64,000 nt of DNA from Sipunculus nudus (GCA_026874595.1 CM049307.1:62090370-62154369), one strand, 5' to 3'. Shown: positions 48,532-60,506, counted from the stretch's first letter. Notes: generated from the letters alone by a model not told the origin. Numbers and translations: made by a program.

Positions 48532-49281
48532 CCAACCTACAATGACCATTAAACTTGCACAAAACCTGTTCACCCTGTGCCCCAATTTGATCAAACACTA
48601 TAGTAATTTGGCACACACAATGAAGTTCTAATCATTCATTTAGGTATTTTAGTCGTTTCTGGCGGACTGCATTTCATTGATATTTTAGTGACAATACATC
48701 ACTCTGACGAATTTGTTGTTTATAACGCACATTAAACGGTCGTGAATCAAGCAGATTATACATTGTTTGTTCAACACACAGATGACCTGTATAAATAGCG
48801 CCTCATCTCCTTGTATGATTTATTATTTTGATGGCCATGCCAAATTGATCCGTTACTCTGATTAAATCTGTTAAAAAAATTAAACCTTTCCAATAGCAGT
48901 TCTCTGTTGAAAATACAGGCACACACATACAAGACTTACAACACCTTCGAATATAAAGCTCAGCTACTACTCCATGCATCCTTCCGCCAGAGATCATTTC
49001 TACTCAAAACGAATATCCTCCTTTTGGACACTGTGAAATGACCGGAAATACTTGTCTCAACTGTCAAACTGTCAAACTTTGAATTAAAATTTGTTACAGT
49101 TCAAGAAGAAAACCTTTTGCATACATTTAACATGCAGATGCTTACAAATGTTACTTATCCCGTGAAGTCCTTGCCACAAAAACACCAATTAACACAATGT
49201 TATTTGCCTTGAATTGAAACAATTCGTAATCATTGTACTTGAACGGACTACGGTACCCTCTTCAATACATATATTGAATTT

Positions 49282-49308
49282 TATACACACACACACACAC
49301 ACACACAC

Positions 49309-49361
<53 letters not shown>
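49282..49361. repeat. (CA)n-(TA)n compound microsatellite
   Basis: (CA)n at 49284-49309 runs into (AT)n to 49361. Confidence 0.95.
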
Positions 49362-49363
<2 letters not shown>

Positions 49364-50464
49364 ACGATTCATTGGTTTTTGGGTCTATTTCCTTTAGTAT
49401 AACCGGCCTTCAGACCTCTCCTTCCAGTACAAGGTACTCCACAGGTGCCAGAGGTTCTAAGGAATCACAGGAAATCTGGGAATCCCCTCAGGTTTGTTTA
49501 TAGAGACGTTTCGGCAAATCGGGTTGATTGAACTTAAGGGAGAATAGAGCCGAGATCCGAGACAGAGAACTAGTTTGACGTAACTGGACATTGCAAGTCT
49601 GACGTCATGTAATGTACTTACAGATGACCAGAATCTATATATAATACAATAGAGTGGAATTTGTCCGGGTAATGTGTCGGGGACGATCAGTTCAACATCT
49701 TTGAGACTGCCACCTGTGTGGAATGTTAAAAAGATAGACTTCATATGTGTGGAATTTTGAACAGTTATGTAAACCTGATTTTGTTAAGTATTTTATGTGA
49801 TTATCGTATCATTGCACGATTAGAAATCCTGTTGTTTTATGATTATTTGACTTTAGTGACATGTAAAGGTTAGTTGTAGTGCAAGCGCAGACTTTATACG
49901 ACTTAATTGTTTGTTTTGGGCAACCATGCAGGGATGGTCAGTGACAAAAAAGGCAAATTTTCATCTTTTCGAGCCTACAGCCAGATATTACCCCAAGAAC
50001 CAAGCGTCCAGGAGATTTATAACATTACATACTGAAAGCTCTGTTATTCTCTCCTGAAAGTTTGTTGCTAAAACAGTGGAATAAATATTATGCATGCTTT
50101 TGTGGAGATTTCTTATTTTCTAATATTTTATCAAATGAGGTTTCCGTGTGGATGCATTACCACAGAATCCACGGAAGGTTTTTAGGAAAATAAAATAGAA
50201 AGCATGTTTTCTGTCATTAAATGAGCTCTGTTTATGTAAAATCATTGGTAGGTATATAAATACATTTGGGCAAATACATGTGGTACATGATTCAATGTAT
50301 AGAATGGTATATATGTTTCTCTGTTCCCAGGTTTCAGGTTTCATTTTATGATCTTTAATCCTGTTTTACATTCGATTACGACCTGCCTGACATGTGTTAT
50401 TTAATATTCTACTTGATAAATAATATGTATATTGATTATTAGTGTTTTATATATAGTTAGGTAT

Positions 50465-50640
50465 TTAGGTAAAGTGGTGGCGGTTGACTTGTGACTGCAA
50501 GGTTGTGGGTCCGCCTCCCGTTCTGACCAACTGACACCTAGCCAACGTCTTTACCGCTAGGGTGCGCTTTCTCGACCCAGCAGTAAATACGTATTGGTCA
50601 TAGGTGGCAGGCAAATGTAGAACTAATAACCGCGAAACCA
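50465..50640 (+). mobile_element. SINE-like sequence, degenerate
   Basis: GGTGGCGGTTGACTTGTGAC then GCAAGGTTGTGGGTCCGCCT looks like a tRNA-type A/B box head with a decayed B-box. A diverged counterpart lies at 60020-60180 in the other unit, sharing agtctttacc, gggtgcgct and tctcgacccagcagt. Weak evidence. Confidence 0.4.
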
Positions 50641-51069
50641 AGAATAAACAGGCCCGAAAGACAAGCAAGGGAAAGTGTAAAGTGATATTAGACTAAAAAC
50701 TCCCACCTTTATTGATAAAATTGTCTCAAGATTAGATACAACTGCTTCTTTAAAGCTCAAGGGAAACCAGTAAATGTTTATACAAGAAGATAATATATAC
50801 GCAAATACTTTTAATATGACTGCCAAATTATTTGCAGATTAAAAGTACTTTAATTTGAAAGGCACGCTTAATCCGCATTTAGAATGACTGAATAAAAATG
50901 ATAATGGTCAAAAGGCATGCGTATATATATGATTCATCTCTGTGTCATAAATTCTCACATTGACATATACTCCGTTCCACAGGAAAGAAAAATCCAGGGC
51001 TCGCACAGCAAACGATTTTTCTTCAAACATTTTCGAACAGATAAGGTATACATCTGATTGGATCATCGT

Positions 51070-51234
51070 GTAAACAAAGATGGCTGCACCCATGCGGAGC
51101 TCATTGTGCGTCACTGCAAGAGAGGAAATTTGCAAATACTGGGGTATAACTGACCTCAGGCCACACCGGCAAGTTAGTTTAGACACTGTCCTGACAGATG
51201 ATTGCGTTGTGCGTATTCAAACGGGGGAGTGAAA
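51070..51234 (+). pseudogene. Broken copy of the 60507-60782 open frame
   Basis: Starts ATGGCTGCACCCATGCGGAG and translates to a product beginning MAAPMRSSLCVTAREEI that matches the other copy for about 45 residues, then meets TGA. The later part of the longer copy is partly deleted here. Function unknown. Confidence 0.4.
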
Positions 51235-51978
51235 AAATAGTCTTTCGACCGCAGTGCGAAACCGCCGATTTTAGTTACCTACAGAACAGCACCGCCTGGT
51301 GGCCAAAACCTGACGGATAATTCCGGTTACGTGCAGCGGTTATAGCGGAGCGAATAGATGACAATAGCGCAACCGTTGCTTATGGAGCGTATATTTGGTT
51401 AAACTGCATGTAGCCTGTTCTACCAGTTTAGGTAAACATGGAAATTTGTTATATATCGTTATATATAAAAAAATTCTAAATCATTGCTTCGGACTTTCTC
51501 AATAATTATTATCACTTTTTTGACTGGATACATTGTGATTTCAGTCTCACTGACCGTGCCGGCATCATGACGCCAAACAATGATGGATGCCTTGGGAGAT
51601 TCAGTGATTAATTGCAGCAATCATGTTTATATAATTAAACAAATGAAAAAGCCCATACACAAATATAGATTGCTGGTTTATTAAGCAGGTGTTTTCCATG
51701 TTTCTTTAACCTGTCTTTTCCTATTTTTTCTTAATATTTCCTCATCTAATTGGTCCTACAGCTTATTCCCGTGGGAGCCCGGGACAACCCATGAAATAAT
51801 TTTTTTTTCAAAAACAAACATCAAGCTTCCCTCTCCAACACAGTGTGATATTTTCTAGAACCAGATCCCATTTTCGCGGGATTTTCCCGTAGACTGCATG
51901 GCCGGACCACAAGCGGTTGCCCATATCTCATATGAGCCATATAATGTGGATACAAAATTCTTGATGAGGGAACACTTT

Positions 51979-52050
51979 AGGTCCTACCGAGATTTGAACT
52001 CGGATCGCTGGATTCAAAGTCCAGAGTGCTAACCATTACACCATAGGACC
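51979..52050 (-). tRNA. tRNA-Gln (anticodon TTG), copy 1
   Basis: 72 nt on the minus strand with all four stems. The acceptor GGTCCTA pairs with TAGGACC, the discriminator is T, the D arm is intact and the anticodon stem CTGGA/TCCAG encloses C-T-TTG-A-A. The T arm is CCGAG/CTCGG with loop TTCAAAT (B-box GTTCAAATC). No intron. A TTTT tract on the minus strand lies about 23 nt downstream (51953-51956), a plausible Pol III terminator. It sits in spacer S of the duplication. Confidence 0.95.
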
Positions 52051-52722
52051 CCTATACATTCCAACGTCTGTAGGGCTATGTATAAACTTAAAAACTAACA
52101 TGCTTTTTCACAGCTTGCCATATATCACAGATATATTTAGGTCTATATAAAGTTCTATACAGACTCGGATAATATTTGGCTAGATATTTGCAATCATTTG
52201 AAAATGTGAATATTATGTTATCTTCGAATTTATATGTGTCTATATCAATGGGCACAGCTGTACATGGCTCAAACACGGAGGTGTTGAGATTTGCAGACCG
52301 TGCCATTTCATTGTTGTTATTTACTTAAGGGAATCGATCAACAACGCTACAGCGGGAATCATTCTCCATCAGATGTCGCCACAATCAGACCGGCAGAACC
52401 TTCTGTTGATAAGATTAACTACAGGGAACTTCTAATCCTGTAAATCCTAATCTGCCAATCATCAAACTGAAACTTTGTGCAATTAAAAATGGCGCATCTG
52501 ACTGAAGACAACTGGACAACACATGTGAACTTGTCTTTTTTATATCACCATTAATTTGTGAATTTATATTTATAGATGTCTGCAATGTCCTAATAATATA
52601 TCGAGAACTTTATATACTTTTTTCTATATCTTAAAGCCTAAGTGAGATGCATACATCGCACAACACATATACGACAGGTATACGACAAAAATTGGGGGAA
52701 TTACTAAGATATTCATGTGTGT

Positions 52723-52760
52723 GGGGGGGGGGGGGCAGCGGCGTACCTAGCTTTTCTGCC
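52723..52760. repeat. Poly(G) plus hAT-like end CAGCGGCGTACCTAGC
   Basis: A G run of 13 (52723-52735) followed by CAGCGGCGTACCTAGCTTTT, a variant of the hAT-type end. It lies inside the insertion that only spacer copy 1 has. Confidence 0.5.
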
Positions 52761-53289
52761 ACCCGGGGCGTTCGTTGAAATTGCCGCCCCGCTAGCAAAA
52801 CATCACAAAACTCGACAGCTTAAAAAAACATATCATGTTAACTTTTTGGGTTATAAGCTTTCAGGTGACAACAACGCACATATACCGATGCATTCATTTA
52901 TAAGGAATCTTTCGCCACACACTAAAGGGAAGTCACCTATATGCTAATGAAAATCCAAAGTGTACAGAAAGGAACAAATTTTAACCAGAAGAAATATTAT
53001 ACAATGCAGGATACACATAATAATGTGGTAACTGAATTTTTCATGTACAAATGAGTTAAGATTAACTCGACCTCAACATGGTAAAACTTCATTTGGTGAG
53101 TGTTATTCAATTCTCAACGCAGATAAATACTGTGTCACTTCAATAATTCCAGCTCTTGTAATCGCATAGGACAATAACTATATACCTGAAATATATAGAG
53201 AGCTCTATGATAGCATGCATGGTGCTGCAGCAAGTTAGCCATTTATACATTAGTCTCTCCTTGAAACGCTGGTACATCATGCAGTGTAA

Positions 53290-53775
53290 GTTTTTATTTC
53301 TAGTTACAATTTATTCTTTTTCGTGTATGTCATAATTAAATATACTTGTCTGAGGTTAGAGCGATTTTTGATTTGCATAAGCAAAGAGGTAACCTCACTT
53401 TAATGTGTCCCAAAAATCTCCCTGTTATAGAATTCATCGATATAATTGCGTATTTTTCAACTTAAAGCCTATGTTAACATAATAATTTGACGTGATATGT
53501 TTCAACGCATTTTTGTAATGTATTGTTAAAGAGGGATGGCAATTCCACGATCGCCCCGGGCGGCATACAGGCCAAGAAGAGGACTGTGTAGACATGCAAG
53601 GCAGAGGTTTACTGGAATCACGGGCCAAGAGAACACGAGCTCCATGGATGCGTGCCAGGACCATGCATTCCTGGACAGCGACTTTGACTTTGTATGTGAT
53701 TAGGGATAATTTAATATGTTAGGTCATCAACCATTCCGGATTACCGTCACTATATGATCACATGGAAGCAATATT
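53290..53775. repeat. R block, copy 1
   Basis: Matches 47330-48090 and 62455-63045. It includes actggaatcacgggccaaga, gatgcgtgccaggaccatgcattcctgg and atcacatggaagc. A minus-strand frame beginning MVLARIHGARV starts in it, but this may be only shared by descent. Confidence 0.8.
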
Positions 53776-53785
53776 GTATATATAT

Positions 53786-56331
53786 ATATTACGAGATTAT
53801 GCTTTGTGCGATTCGGGGCGGGGGGGGGGGTATGTGAAAGACTGACACTGATCCTATTGTCCTCGGGTGCACAATAGGATTGTTCGGGGTACACGTGCGC
53901 TACTGGAACATAACAGGGCAGGGCAAGGAGGTTATTTAGTGTTTTAAATTTTATATATAATACAAAGATATGTTCCAGGATGCTCAATTAGCATATTGAA
54001 CTGATTTGTAATAGGGTCTTGGAAGCAGTGAACATATCAGTAGTATACATATGATAAAAATACACATATACTATGGAAATACACAATATACAAGGCAAAT
54101 ATACAATATAAAAGGCAAATATACTATACTATACTCATACCAAGTGGAATCCACTCGGTAAACTCACCGTGATGTAGTGGTAACGCCATGTCCCTCATCA
54201 CTGCAAAGCAGTGAGAGAACAACTACCTGAACAGGTAAGTCTGCCCAGCGGATCCTCGGGGGGGGGGGGGGGGGGGGGGTTGAGAGGGGCACGCTGAATG
54301 CTAGGTTTTAAAATATTTCAGGGTGAATTTGTTTTGATGGCGGTACTTGGAGAGAATTTCAGCTCTTGAGTTCAACAATGATCCAGGGGGGCCGTTGCTA
54401 TAAGGAGCTTTTCAGACAAGCAGAGATTACTCTTCCTAGTCCCTCAGAAGTAAGATGCTGCCTTGGCAGATATTTTCCAGGAGAGCTTGTAATTGATATT
54501 GTTGTCTTTTAGTGACCAAATGTGTTTAGACAGTTCAGTATTTTTAGCTTGGGATCTATTCCGAAAGGACTGCTTGTGGTTATTGTATCTTGTCTTGAAA
54601 TCACCTTCAGTACACCCTATGTATGTTTCACGTCATTGTCTGTTCTAACTGTTGCCTTATAGACAATGCATATCAGCTGACACTGACCATTCATAGGACA
54701 TTCGTCTTTTTTACGGCAGTTACATTGTCTTTGAGGTATATTCACAGCATTGTCAGTATTTAAAACCTTCATATTATGTTTGCTGATCAGGTTAGACATG
54801 TTGGGTAGACAGCTAGAGCTAATTTTCAAATTGTTCCTGTTGAATAACCTGTGGTACCTGTGATGTTTAGGGAAATGTTTTTCAACTAGTTTCATGAATT
54901 GTCTGCCAATGTTTGTTTTTACATGACGACTGTAGGGGGGATTGAACCATATTATTTTCCTTTTCCTGTTTCTTTTGCTTTTCACTGTGGGTTCAACATA
55001 TTTTAAGCTTTCTGAGAACCCGCTTTTCGCTAAAGCTTTGTCATACATGGTTTTGGCTTTCATAAATAGTTCTTTATTGCAGGAGTTGTCAGATACACGT
55101 TTGCTGATCATCATAGGTATCTGCCTAAATATAGCTGGGGGTTGATTGGATTGTGCGTGGATATAGAGCGGGTCATTGTTCGGTTTTATGTAAGGGTAGA
55201 AGATGTCATTTGGAGGTCAAATGTTACGTCTAAGAAATCTGTGCAGGTCAGGTTAGTTTCAATGGTTATTTTTAACCCAACATTGAAAAAGAGTTTGATC
55301 ATTTTCTTACGGGAGCTGTCTGCTTTGGGTCCAGACATGTTGGGGAAACAACCCAAACCGTCATCACGATACAGGCCTAGTGCATTTTCACCAAATTCCT
55401 TTTTCAACATATCTAGGATGTATAAACTAACAATTTCGCATACTTCAGCGCCATCAAAACTGCCCATAGTGACGTCAAAACTAGTATGATCTTTTATCAC
55501 CTAGGTGTTACCGTTGCTAAACAGTAAGCTTTTCCTGCTGTGCAGGGTGGTTTTGATAACATCCTCTGGAATGGAGACCATGGTTTTGGCAAATTTGAGG
55601 GCTTTCATGAGAAGATCTTCTGTGATCGAGGGGTAAAAGTCAACAATATCAAACTTCATGAACTTAGATTTTTGTTTCAGCTTCAATTTCTTGAACCAAG
55701 ATATTACCTGTGCGGTATTTTGCCACTGGTTGAGTTTGGTTTTCAGTCTCAGTTGGCTATTAAATTTTTCCAAGTGCTTTTTGCTAATGATACCTATTTC
55801 AGATTTTGCTGGATTTATCAATCTGCACTTGGGGTTTTGTTCAAAATTATCCTTGTGGTCTTTCAAAGTAATGTAAGCATTGCGCTCAGCCATGACTTCG
55901 ATGCGGTCTGCTAGGTTAAGGGAACCGGCTATTTCTTTGGCTTCTGTATTGATATTTTTACAGATATTTTTGTCTGCTTTTTTGTATGTCTTAGTGATGT
56001 TTTCTGTAAGAAGTTTATTGTTGTATTCTTTCGGCATACTGTACAGGTTGGTGGTCTTATCTGCCTGCACTAGGAGATTGTCAGATTGTCTGATTGTCTT
56101 GATGTCATTGGCCATTTGTCTCTGGAATGCATTGTGTGAGTGCTGGAATTCAATGTTCCGGACCATTTCATAGATATCACTTTCAAATGCCCTGAGGTGT
56201 TCGCTATGAGGGGGTGAATATGTGGTTTTGAATCCATAGTTTTGTTTAGCTGAAGTTTGACCAGGGTTTTCGAAATGGAATGCCTTCCATCGCATTCTCC
56301 GAAGTAGGCTTTCAACTTATATATATATTAT
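53786..56331 (-). mobile_element. Penelope-like retroelement (PLE), inserted in (TA)n
   Basis: The reverse-transcriptase/GIY-YIG region (see the pseudogene entry) lies on the minus strand, with a 3' region to about 53786. The copy is bounded by tatatatata at both sides (53778-53788, 56317-56331). The same locus in unit 2 (about 63035) lacks it, so this is an insertion. The 5' part appears truncated, since an in-frame stop and TA repeat precede the RT start. The 3' region has hairpins at 54139-54159 and 54198-54214 and a 22-base G run at 54258-54279. Confidence 0.85.
54301..56316 (-). pseudogene. PLE reverse transcriptase plus GIY-YIG endonuclease, broken
   Basis: Reading down the minus strand: SLLRRMRWKAFHFENP (start of the RT region), KDHKDNFEQNPKCRLINPAK, FMKFDIVDFYPSI (motif A), VTMGSFDGAEVCEIVSLYIL (motif B), LYRDDGLG (motif C; YRDD is typical of Penelope), FNVGLKITIETN, a linker with a Cys-rich segment (CNCRKKDECPMNGQC) and GIY-YIG pieces (YIGC, TEGDFKTRYNNHKQSF, KAEILSKYRH-like end). 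Lesions: TAG at 55501-55503 in place of an expected Trp, frameshifts near 55205, near 54640 (inside the YIGC start) and near 54385, and TGA at 54444-54446. PLEs copy RNA using this enzyme and cut targets with GIY-YIG; this copy cannot. Confidence 0.88.
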
Positions 56332-56563
56332 ATCTCTTCCTGTCACCGGCGGTTAATTAACTTTAAGAACTGATAACTGATCTAATTGATTGCGTGAATA
56401 CTGAACTGAGGAATCTTGTTCAATGGCTGAATGCAACTTAAACTGAATTATAAGAAAACTCATTTAATATTTTTCAGCCTTAACAAACGAAGAATTAATG
56501 TTAATTAGAGATTTAGGATTAATGGTGACAGTATCTCCAGAGTAGAATTTACAAAGTTACAAA
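56332..56563 (+). pseudogene. Non-LTR RT piece X, first copy, cut by the tandem duplication
   Basis: The sequence from cggcggttaattaac to gaatttacaaagtt matches 57608-57836 almost exactly and 63060-63272 with scattered changes. It encodes decayed RT thumb sequence (LVQWLNA, INGDSISRVEFTK). Here it stops at a junction (caaagttac/aaaggggtacac) with the repeated PLE sequence. Confidence 0.75.
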
Positions 56564-57600
56564 GGGGTACACGTGCGCTACTGGAACATAACAGGGCAGG
56601 GCAAGGAGGTTATTTAGTGTTTTAAATTTTATATATAATACAAAGATATGTTCCAGGATGCTCAATTAGCATATTGAACTGATTTGTAATAGGGTCTTGG
56701 AAGCAGTGAACATATCAGTAGTATACATATGATAAAAATACACATATACTATGGAAATACACAATGTACAAGGCAAATATACAATATAAAAGGCAAATAT
56801 ACTATACTATACTCATACCAAGTGGAATCCACTCGGTAAACTCACCGTGATGTAGTGGTAACGCCATGTCCCTCATCACTGCAAAGCAGTGAGAGAACAA
56901 CTACCTGAACAGGTAAGTCTGCCCAGCGGATCCTCGGGGGGGGGGGGGGGTTGAGAGGGGCACGCTGAATGCTAGGTTTTAAAATATTTCAGGGTGAATT
57001 TGTTTTGATGGCGGCACTTGGAGAGAATTTCAGCTCTTGAGTTCAACAATGATCCAGGGGGGCCGTTGCTATAAGGAGCTTTTCAGACAAGCAGAGATTA
57101 CTCTTCCTAGTCCCTCAGAAGTAAGATGCTGCCTTGGCAGATATTTTCCAGGAGAGCTTGTAATTGATATTGTTGTCTTTTAGTGACCAAATGTGTTTAG
57201 ACAGTTCAGTATTTTTAGCTTGGGATCTATTCCGAAAGGACTGCTTGTGGTTATTGTATCTTGTCTTGAAATCACCTTCAGTACACCCTATGTATGTTTC
57301 ACGTCATTGTCTGTTCTAACTGTTGCCTTATAGACAATGCATATCAGCTGACACTGACCATTCATAGGACATTCGTCTTTTTTACGGCAGTTACATTGTC
57401 TTTGAGGTATATTCACAGCATTGTCAGTATTTAAAAACCTTCATATTATGTTTGCTGATCAGGTTAGGATCAGGTGTTCGCTATGAGGGGGTGAATATGT
57501 GGTTTTGAATCCATAGTTTTGTTTAGCTGAAGTTTGACCAGGGTTTTCGAAATGGAATGCCTTCCATCGCATTCTCCGAAGTAGGCTTTCAACTTATATA
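56564..57600 (-). mobile_element. Second, internally deleted copy of the PLE
   Basis: ggggtacacgtgcgctactgg at 56564 repeats 53886 onward almost base for base, including the broken GIY-YIG frame, down to ctgatcaggttag (about 57466). It then jumps to aggtgttcgctatgaggggg, which in the first copy lies at 56195. Thus about 1.4 kb (about 54797-56194) is missing, with four extra bases (gatc) at the joint. The G run is shorter (56936-56951). Confidence 0.88.
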
Positions 57601-58457
57601 TATATTATATCTCTTCCTGTCACCGGCGGTTAATTAACTTTAAGAACTGATAACTGATCTAATTGATTGCGTGAATACTGAACTGAGGAATCTTGTTCAA
57701 TGGCTGAATGCAACTTAAACTGAATTATAAGAAAACTCATTTAATATTTTTCAGCCTTAACAAACGAAGAATTAATGTTAATTAGAGATTTAGGATTAAT
57801 GGTGACAGTATCTCCAGAGTAGAATTTACAAAGTTTTTAGGAGTAATAATAGATTCACAATTGAAGTGGACCAACCACATGAAGAGTGAAAGTTTTAAAG
57901 GTATCTGCATTATAGGAAAGCAATAAAGATGTTGCAAGAGTCTACTTTTATTACACTTTATTTTTCTTTTATCTATCCATATTTAACTTATTGTATTGAG
58001 GTATGGGGTTCTGCAGCGGTGCCTGCACTACTGCCAGTGCACGGTTTAGACTACAGAAGAGAGCTATTCGAAATGTCATCTCATCTCCATATAATTCACA
58101 TACACATGATCTGTTTGTGTGTTATGTGATATGTTTATCAGCAAAAACTTAGATGTTCATCATTACAGAACAAGAAGAATGCATTTTTCCCCATGTGCCA
58201 GTATGTAAACTGGAGCCTACAATAAAACTTAACAGTTCAAAGTGGTCGGAACTTGGAACAATGTTATTACAGATATTGATCTTTGTGCTGCAATATCAAA
58301 ATTTAAACGTCGTCTGAAAGAATACCTTTTCTCAACTTAAAAATCATATTAATTATTTAACTTCATTTTCATAACCAGATGTTTATTGGTTTGTTTTCTC
58401 TGTATTGCAAAAAGGTTAATTTTAGTTTTTTTATTGCACGGTACCTGCACCATATGA
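57601..58457 (+). pseudogene. Non-LTR reverse transcriptase 3' fragment, unit 1
   Basis: Decayed pieces in order: INGDSISRVEFTK, GVIIDSQLKWTNHMK, KMLQESTFITLY, SFIYPYLTYCIEVWGSAA, VHHYRTRRMHFSPCAS-like and ISKFKRRLKEYLFST. These are the thumb and C-terminal part of a Jockey/CR1-type RT. The 3' end runs into (TA)n at 58460. It is the same fragment as 63060-63990 but with independent stops and a short deletion. Confidence 0.75.

Positions 58458-58459
<2 letters not shown>

Positions 58460-58520
<61 letters not shown>
58460..58520. repeat. (TA)n microsatellite
   Basis: Long TA run directly after the retrotransposon 3' sequence. Confidence 0.95.
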
Positions 58521-58523
<3 letters not shown>

Positions 58524-58900
58524 ATGTAAATACTGAGAGGACATATCCTCTTTGAGTCAGTCCTCTTTGTCACAGGAATAACTATATATAAATGAAATGT
58601 ATCGTGTATAATTTATAAATTCTTGTGGCAAAAAATGAGTTTTATTAACTGAATGAATGAATAGAAGTGAGCATTGAATCCATAGGAAGTGTGTTTGAGA
58701 TACAGTTGAGATATAACAAACATATATTCCTTGCACCTTTGTTCCTTTTCAATGTTACATAATATAGTCTCTACATTCATTTTATTAAAATAAGCAGTAG
58801 AAGAATAATTTGTATACACGATGTTTACTAGAACTCTGAACGACAGCTGGCCTTTTATGTCATTTTATATATATATCTGAAAAAAGTAAAATCATGTAAT

Positions 58901-58952
<52 letters not shown>

Positions 58953-59837
58953 CAAGGGATGTATACGGTTAGGACGCCCAATTCAAAATTGTGTGTCACA
59001 CTTCTCAAGAACTTGTTTGAATTCGTTACATAAGTATTATTATATATATTTACTGCCAACCTACAATGACCATTAAACATGCACAAAACCTATACACCCT
59101 GTGCGCCCAGTGAATCAAATACTAGTATTTTGGCAGTATATTTGTCTAGAATCTAGCAATACATGTGTCAAATTTGAACGGTTATGTAAAGCTGATTTTG
59201 TTTTGAATATTATATGTCATAATCGTATCATTACACGAAAGGAAATTATGTTGTTATATGATTATTTGATTTTAAAGAAATGTAAGTGGCGCAAACACAG
59301 ACTTTACATAACTCAATTGTTTGTTTGAGGCAACCGGCGATGGTCAGTGACTAAAACAAAGGGGCGAATTTTTCATCCTTTATAGCAAGATCTTAGAGCG
59401 TCCAATCCGACGCTTAGGCCCAAAGAACCAACGGTCCAAAAGAGATTTCGAACTTTACATACGCTAACCCCTACATTCCTGAAAGCTCTGTTATTCTTTC
59501 CTTAAAGTTAGTTCCTGTAACAGTGAAGTAAATATTCTGCATGCTTTTGTTGAGATTTCTTTTTTTTCTAATATTTTTTCAAATGAGGTTTTCGTGTGGA
59601 TGCATGATCACATAATCCAAGAAAGGTTTTAGGAAACTGAAGTAGAAAACATGTTTCTGTCATTAAATGGGCTTGGTTTAGGTTAAATCATCGGTAGTAA
59701 AGTATATAAATACACGTGGACAAATACATGTGGTGCATGATTATATACTTGAAATGGGATATGTAATATGTTTATTTGTTCCCAGGTTCCACTTTATATC
59801 TTTATTTTCAGGAAATCCATTTGCACATACGAATATA

Positions 59838-59887
<50 letters not shown>

Positions 59888-60506
59888 CAACACAAGCCTG
59901 ACGTGTGGAATTTAATATTCGACTTAATAAAATATGTTCATTGGTTTTTCGTGTTCTATTTATTGTTTGATAGTTAGGTAAAGTGTGTATAAAGAAAATA
60001 GGATGGATACTTCATTTGTTGAGCGTAGTTGCGTACTGGTTGTTGATTCCTGTCCTGGCCGCCGTCTGCGCCAACGCACCCAGCCAAAGTCTTTACCATA
60101 AGGGTGCGCTCTCTCGACCCAGCAGTGAATGGGTATTGGTCATTAGTGGCAAGCAAATGTAGAACAAATAACCTTCTAGCGCGCCTGTTAATGATGATTG
60201 GATGGTATGCTCCTCAGGGAGCCAAGGAAGCAACAAAAATAAACAGGCCCCAAAGTTCAGGAAGGCAAATTGTAAAGTGAGTTCCGACTAGAAACCCCAA
60301 ACTTTATTGAAAACAAACAGACTCAAGATTAGTTACAAATGTTTCTTAGCAGCCGTATCTGAGCTTTAGTGTTTACGTTTGCTTCTGAAATTCCTAAAAT
60401 AAAACGTGATTCCATGCTCTGAAATACTCGACCAGAAAGCCGTAATTGAGTGATTTAATTTGCCGCGAGTAACCTGTTCTAAGCTTTGTGACACAACAAG
60501 AGTAAG

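Larger units (their letters stand above)
48110..53290. repeat. Spacer S, copy 1 of the segmental duplication
   Basis: Starts gaatccataggaagt and ends near gtgctgcagcaag, as does 58670-62455. Shared blocks include gccaacctacaatgaccattaaac, the caaaacctgacgg block, a tRNA-Gln gene and gcccata..aaatatagattg. Copy 1 holds extra sequence: a pogo MITE at 48301-48478, about 1.1 kb before 49740, and about 480 bp at 52610-53090. Confidence 0.75.

Noticed and set aside
51979-52050. The tRNA-Gln copies as SINE heads or tRNA pseudogenes
   Set aside because: All stems pair perfectly, length is canonical, and no SINE body or A-tail follows. The two copies are explained by the segmental duplication.
53786-54300. 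Hammerhead ribozyme in the PLE terminal region
   Set aside because: Stem-loops are present but I found no CTGATGA...GAAA core in the right order on either strand.
55540-56173. Plus-strand open frames of 72-124 residues across the PLE
   Set aside because: They are shadows of the reverse-transcriptase frame on the minus strand.
56564-57600. Tandem PLE as a natural pseudo-LTR arrangement
   Set aside because: The repeated segment includes host sequence beyond the PLE end (block X), which points to DNA duplication instead.
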